A stretch of 64,000 nucleotides of DNA from Azospirillum baldaniorum (lineage in GTDB: Bacteria > Pseudomonadota > Alphaproteobacteria > Azospirillales > Azospirillaceae), in assembly GCF_003119195.2 (NCBI RefSeq), contig NZ_CP022253.1:2179001-2243000 (forward strand), given 5' to 3'. The position numbers were made by a program, and so were the translations under genes. The notes beneath the pieces are model-generated. The model ran no database searches and was not told the origin of the DNA. It saw only the letters and a list, made by a program, of their open reading frames with translations. The first letter of the stretch is position 1. Each line of letters opens with the position of its first letter. Shown one piece after another: positions 62,231 to 64,000 of this stretch.

Positions 62231-62773
62231 TCAATGATGGTCGGATTTCGCCGCGGCCGCGGCCTTGCCGTGCGCTCCGTGATGGCTCCCCTCCAGCCGG
62301 TCCATCAGGGCCAGTAGCACGCCCGACACCACGAAGGTCATGTGGACGATGACCATCCACATCAGGTTCTCCTTGCTGGTGTTGTCAATGTTCATGAAGC
62401 TCTTCAGCAGGTGGATTCCGGAGATCGCCACGATGGAGGCGATCAGCTTCAGCTTCAGCCCGCCGAAGTCGACCTTGCCCATCCAGTCCGGACGGTCCTT
62501 GTGGTCGGCCACGTCGATCTTCGACACGAAGTTCTCGTATCCCGAAAAGATCACCATCAGCAGCAGGTTGCCGGCCAGCGACAGGTCGATCAGGGTCAGC
62601 ACGGCCAGCAGCACGTCCTTCTCCTGCATCTCCAGCACATGCGGGACGATGTGGAAGATCTCCTGGGTGAACTTCGCCAGCAGGAGCACCAGCGACACGA
62701 CGAGCCCGAGATAGAAGGGGGCGAGAAGCCAGCGGCTGGCGAAGATGATCTGTTCGAAACGGCGTTCGATCAT
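62231..62773 (-). CDS. YqhA/UPF0114 family membrane protein
   Basis: A 180-residue protein with four membrane helices and the TIGR00645/UPF0114 hallmark IIFASRWLLAPFYLGLVVSLVLLLAKF near the start, LLAVLTLIDLSLAGNLLLMVIFSGYENFVSK in the middle, and a C-terminal His/Ala tail (SHHGAHGKAAAAAKSDHH). ATG 62773 (MIERRFEQ). Function unknown. Divergent from phoU across 183 bases. Confidence 0.92.
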   Translation of the reverse strand: MIERRFEQIIFASRWLLAPFYLGLVVSLVLLLAKFTQEIFHIVPHVLEMQEKDVLLAVLTLIDLSLAGNLLLMVIFSGYENFVSKIDVADHKDRPDWMGKVDFGGLKLKLIASIVAISGIHLLKSFMNIDNTSKENLMWMVIVHMTFVVSGVLLALMDRLEGSHHGAHGKAAAAAKSDHH

Positions 62774-62956
62774 GACGGTCGGCGTCCGTGAATGGTCATA
62801 AGGGGTAGGAGCGCCGGACTCTTGCCATTTCGCACATGCGAAATCAACCGTTCCCATGCCGCGCCCGCCATGTCGCCCTGTGGCGAGAGCACTGGCCTGC
62901 GGGGCTGCGAAACGGTAACGTTCCCGGCCGTCCGCCGCACCGATAAGGCCAGTCCC

Positions 62957-63661
62957 ATGAAGCACCCCGCCCCGCACATCGTCACCGCGTTCGAAGACGC
63001 CATGAAGCGGCTGAAGGCCAGCATCGTGCAGATGGCGGGCGCCGCGGAAACCCAGCTCGACGGCGCGCTGACCTGCCTGACCCAGCGCAACCCCGAGCAG
63101 GCCCGCGCCATCGTCGAGTCCGACGCACGCCTCGACAGCTACGAGCATGAGATCGAGGCGAACTGCATGCGCATGCTGGTGCTTCGCCAGCCGGTGGCCG
63201 ACGACCTGCGCGAGGTGATCGCCGCCCTGAAGATCGCCGGCAACCTGGAGCGGGTGGGCGACCACGCCGCAAACACCGCCCGCCGCGCCGTCGCCGTGGC
63301 GGAGTTTCCCGAGTCCCCGGCGATGAGCACCCTGCCCAATCTGGGCCGCCTCGTGCGCCAACGCCTGACCACGGCGGTGGACGCCTATGTGGACGGGGAC
63401 GTCGAGCTGGCGCTGCGCGTCTGGCGCACCGACGACGAGGTGGACGCGCTCTACACCAGCCTGTGCGAGAGCATCAACCAGTCGGCGGCCCGCCTGCCGG
63501 AGATGTTCACCGCCCACATGCACCTGCTGTTCATCGCCAAGAGCCTGGAGCGCATCGGCGACCACGCGACCAACATCGCGGAGGTGGTGCATTTCGTGCA
63601 CACCGGCCGGCCGCTGCTCGACGAGCGTCCGAAGGCGGACCGCTCGCGGGGGGATGTGTGA
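62957..63661 (+). CDS. phoU: Phosphate signalling protein PhoU
   Basis: A 234-residue PhoU with two three-helix repeats: IVTAFEDAMKRLKASIVQMAGAAETQLDGAL... and the metal-binding motifs IAGNLERVGDHAANTARRAV (about 94-113) and IAKSLERIGDHATNIAEVVHFVHTG (about 193-217). PhoU links the Pst transporter to the PhoR/PhoB system and limits phosphate uptake. ATG 62957. The pst and phoB genes, usually adjacent, are not in this window; downstream is ilvC in opposite orientation. Confidence 0.96.
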   Translation: MKHPAPHIVTAFEDAMKRLKASIVQMAGAAETQLDGALTCLTQRNPEQARAIVESDARLDSYEHEIEANCMRMLVLRQPVADDLREVIAALKIAGNLERVGDHAANTARRAVAVAEFPESPAMSTLPNLGRLVRQRLTTAVDAYVDGDVELALRVWRTDDEVDALYTSLCESINQSAARLPEMFTAHMHLLFIAKSLERIGDHATNIAEVVHFVHTGRPLLDERPKADRSRGDV

Positions 63662-63675
63662 GCGTGCTGCGGCGC

Positions 63676-63763
63676 TTGCCCCCACCCTGACCCTCCCCCG
63701 CTTCGCAGGGGAGGGAATTTTCTCCTCCCCTTGCGAAGCGGGGGGAGGTTGGGAGGGGGGCAA
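63676..63763. repeat. GC-rich palindromic intergenic repeat, copy 4
   Basis: Ends read TTGCCCCCACCC and GGGAGGGGGGCAA; inner arms CCCTCCCCCGCTTCGC and GCGAAGCGGGGGGAGG. It starts 15 bases after the phoU stop, before the terminator shared with ilvC. Confidence 0.8.
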
Positions 63764-63789
63764 ACCACTGCGGAACTCTCCACAAACGA

Positions 63790-63815
63790 AAAAGCGCGCC
63801 TCGCGGCGCGCTTTT
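63790..63815. terminator. Rho-independent terminator between phoU and ilvC
   Basis: A perfect 11-bp stem AAAAGCGCGCC (63790-63800) and its complement (63805-63815), loop TCGC, with A run on one side and T run on the other, so it can act in both directions. It lies 23 bases after the ilvC stop. Confidence 0.9.
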
Positions 63816-63837
63816 CCATGTCCAGTCCAGGAACCGA

Positions 63838-64000
63838 TCAGTTCTTGGACTTGTCGACCAGACGGCGCTCGGCGATCCACGGCATCATGGCGCGCAGCTT
63901 CTCGCCGACCTGCTCGATCGAATGCTCGGCGTTGCGGCGGCGGGTCGCCTTGAAGGACGGCTGGCCGGCCTTGCACTCCAGCATCCAGTCGCGGACGAAG
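63838..64000 (-). CDS. ilvC: Ketol-acid reductoisomerase, C-terminal 53 residues (cut by window edge)
   Basis: The minus strand from 64000 reads [18 protein letters not shown]..., then [17 protein letters not shown] and ends VDKSKN with TGA at 63840-63838. This is the conserved C-terminus of class I IlvC, the NADPH enzyme of valine and isoleucine synthesis. The rest of the gene, with its Rossmann domain, lies beyond the window. Confidence 0.93.
   Translation of the reverse strand, partial: FVRDWMLECKAGQPSFKATRRRNAEHSIEQVGEKLRAMMPWIAERRLVDKSKN

Overview
The window is a gene-dense, very GC-rich (roughly two-thirds G+C) stretch of alphaproteobacterial chromosome. The gene content and protein style fit the Rhodospirillales, most probably Azospirillum or a close relative: a PhyR general-stress regulator, two NnrS proteins, CcoG, a GlgE-type fusion, MreBCD, and palindromic GC-rich intergenic repeats. 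I cannot name the species from sequence alone. Nothing looks like a prophage, plasmid backbone or insertion sequence; it reads as core genome with accessory metabolic operons.

Layout. 1-2.4 kb: leftward ribosomal/RNA polymerase operon rpsM-rpsK-rpoA-rplQ (rplQ cut by the window edge), divergent from pyk. 4-7.4 kb: a frameshifted multi-PAS histidine kinase and two small membrane proteins. 7.5-11.7 kb: ccoG with a perfect FNR-type box, mog, an unknown gene behind a perfect EcfG-type promoter, and nnrS with an NNR/Dnr-type box. 11.6-17.4 kb: HAD phosphatase, a tiny basic protein, a methyltransferase, a three-gene L-threonate-dehydrogenase-like operon and a glycosyltransferase-like protein. 17.5-20.7 kb: hxlR-nnrS operon divergent from a quinone-reductase-like gene, then a ModE-type regulator. 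21-24.3 kb: rpe, a GlsB-type stress protein, phyR, a secreted nuclease and a YedK/HMCES protein. 24.5-28 kb: orphan molybdenum hydroxylase large subunit, EAL protein, small unknown gene. 28.2-36.8 kb: GH13-GlgE fusion, two PPK2 kinases, CLC channel, secreted unknown protein. 37-41.6 kb: a branched-chain-amino-acid-type ABC transporter preceded by a TPP riboswitch. 41.8-45.3 kb: STAS protein, DMT exporter, membrane-fused CrtI-like flavoprotein. 45.4-53.8 kb: nucleoside uptake and salvage operon (BMP lipoprotein-type binding protein, ABC ATPase, two permeases, cdd, purine nucleoside phosphorylase, deoC, deoA). 54-57.3 kb: LysE exporter, DedA protein, chemoreceptor. 57.3-61.8 kb: mreB-mreC-mreD-mrdA cell-shape operon. 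62.2-64 kb: YqhA-family membrane protein, phoU, and the 3' end of ilvC.

The most interesting signal is the TPP riboswitch (41550-41635, minus strand). It directs the LIV-type transporter at 36984-41469, which would otherwise be annotated as a leucine/isoleucine/valine importer. The riboswitch predicts that the cargo is thiamine, a thiamine precursor or a related compound.

A second theme is stress and oxygen/NO control. There is one strong EcfG-like promoter (GGAAC-N16-CGTT) and one single-mismatch promoter near phyR, plus two weaker ones. Two CRP/FNR-type palindromes, upstream of ccoG and nnrS, are both centred exactly 73.5 nt before the start codon. A third theme is a family of GC-rich palindromic intergenic repeats (at least five copies plus a distinct one). 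One of them supplies the ribosome-binding site of the livM-livG fusion.
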